From positions 5,124,501 through 5,188,500 of the forward strand of contig NZ_CP139421.1 in assembly GCF_034119865.1 (NCBI RefSeq): DNA of 64,000 bases, written 5' to 3'. Position 1 is the first letter of the stretch, and each line of letters starts with the position of its first letter. Source of the stretch: Algoriphagus sp. NG3. Lineage in GTDB: Bacteria > Bacteroidota > Bacteroidia > Cytophagales > Cyclobacteriaceae. Made by a program: the position numbers and the translations under genes. Shown in pieces: positions 63,573 to 64,000 of this stretch. The notes below the pieces were generated by a model that saw only the letters and a program-made list of their open reading frames with translations, was not told the origin of the DNA and made no database searches.

Positions 63573-64000
63573 ATGAAAAAGGCATTTCTCACATATCTCC
63601 TTTTAGCAGCTGTTGCCTTTCTGGCAAAAGCACAGAAGGATATAGGGAATTTGGACGAGTTGCCTTTTGACAGCAATACCGAAATGGAGCTGTGGAAAGC
63701 AGGACAAGAAAATTCTTTCTTACTCTTTAGAGCGGTTCATCCAGACAGTCATATTTCAGATGAAAAATGGGTTGAGTTGCTGGCGGTTTTAGATAAAAAG
63801 TACGACAAAAAAGGCGCTCACCTTAGTGTACTTCGTTCCATATTCGAAAAATCCCACCAAAAACTTTTTACGACTTACGAACAACATTCCACTTTCAATG
63901 ACATGCTGTTTGAAGGCAAATATGACTGTGTAAGTGCTTCTGCGGCTTTAGGGCTGCTTTTGGATCGCTATGGATATGAATACAAGGTGGTGGAGACGGA
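63573..64000 (+). CDS. Secreted transglutaminase-like protein, N-terminal part (cut by right edge)
   Basis: Only the first 142 residues are present and the frame is open to the edge. Signal peptide: MKKAFLTYLLLAAVAFLAKAQ. The mature part has LKSIFEK-type helices (VLRSIFEKSHQKLFTTY) and the segment GKYDCVSASAALGLLLDRYG. There a cysteine at the start of a helix is followed by YEYKVVE, as in transglutaminase/NlpC-like cysteine-protease folds (expected His and Asp would lie beyond the edge). The assignment is tentative; it could be any secreted protein with that fold. Confidence 0.6.
   Translation, partial: MKKAFLTYLLLAAVAFLAKAQKDIGNLDELPFDSNTEMELWKAGQENSFLLFRAVHPDSHISDEKWVELLAVLDKKYDKKGAHLSVLRSIFEKSHQKLFTTYEQHSTFNDMLFEGKYDCVSASAALGLLLDRYGYEYKVVET

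Noticed and set aside
1..64000. CRISPR arrays, tRNA or rRNA genes
   Set aside because: No regularly spaced direct repeats and no recognisable tRNA or rRNA sequence were seen on either strand.

Overview
The window looks like the chromosome of a marine or environmental Bacteroidota in the order Cytophagales (Algoriphagus/Cyclobacteriaceae type). Support for this: a SusC/SusD outer-membrane pair, a DUF4249 lipoprotein end, many signal peptides and lipoboxes with weak Shine-Dalgarno sequences, TAnnTTTG-like promoter elements, palindromic intergenic repeats of the GAAGTCGAAATG and GTCATTGCGAG kinds, and an injection system of the Bacteroidota type. No rRNA, tRNA or CRISPR array was seen. The genus is inferred.

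Layout. 1-4.6 kb: end of a DUF4249 protein, a palindromic repeat, a subtilisin-like lipoprotein, a small XRE regulator and a frameshifted DUF1206 membrane gene. 4.6-6.3 kb: a DarT/DarG toxin-antitoxin pair (DNA ADP-ribosylation) in AT-rich DNA. 6.5-9.9 kb: a minimal ethanolamine catabolic operon (eutB, eutC, permease) without microcompartment genes. 10.1-11.6 kb: a beta-lactamase-fold serine hydrolase lipoprotein.

11.7-39.4 kb: the centrepiece, one minus-strand operon of 18 tightly packed genes encoding an extracellular contractile injection system (eCIS; Afp/PVC/AlgoCIS/MAC relatives). In transcription order: DUF4255 cap/terminator, an uncharacterised 375-aa protein, two sheath paralogs, two tube proteins, a 51-aa DUF5908-type protein, LysM adaptor, VgrG-like spike, PAAR tip, gp25, two large baseplate proteins, an uncharacterised 1215-aa multidomain protein, tape measure protein, AAA+ ATPase, a 58-aa highly charged protein, and a 1314-aa DUF4157 (eCIS-core) protein ending in a nuclease-like domain plus helix-hairpin-helix repeats. 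Most junctions are overlaps (ATGA, TAATG) or gaps of 1-40 nt, so the operon should make the particle, its assembly factors and at least one probable toxic cargo together. Two of these genes (51 and 58 aa) are very short.

39.6-53 kb: an uncharacterised helical protein, a membrane protein, rbfA with an FtsX-type permease, a pair of membrane sensor-like genes, a coiled-coil membrane protein, an MsbA-like ABC exporter, a methyltransferase convergent with a universal stress protein (stops overlap, with a terminator inside the partner gene), and a 2H phosphoesterase. 53-64 kb: a SusC/SusD pair, an unusual palindrome-rich spacer, a tricorn-like protease, a fasciclin-domain protein, rlmH, and the start of a secreted transglutaminase-like protein cut by the right edge.
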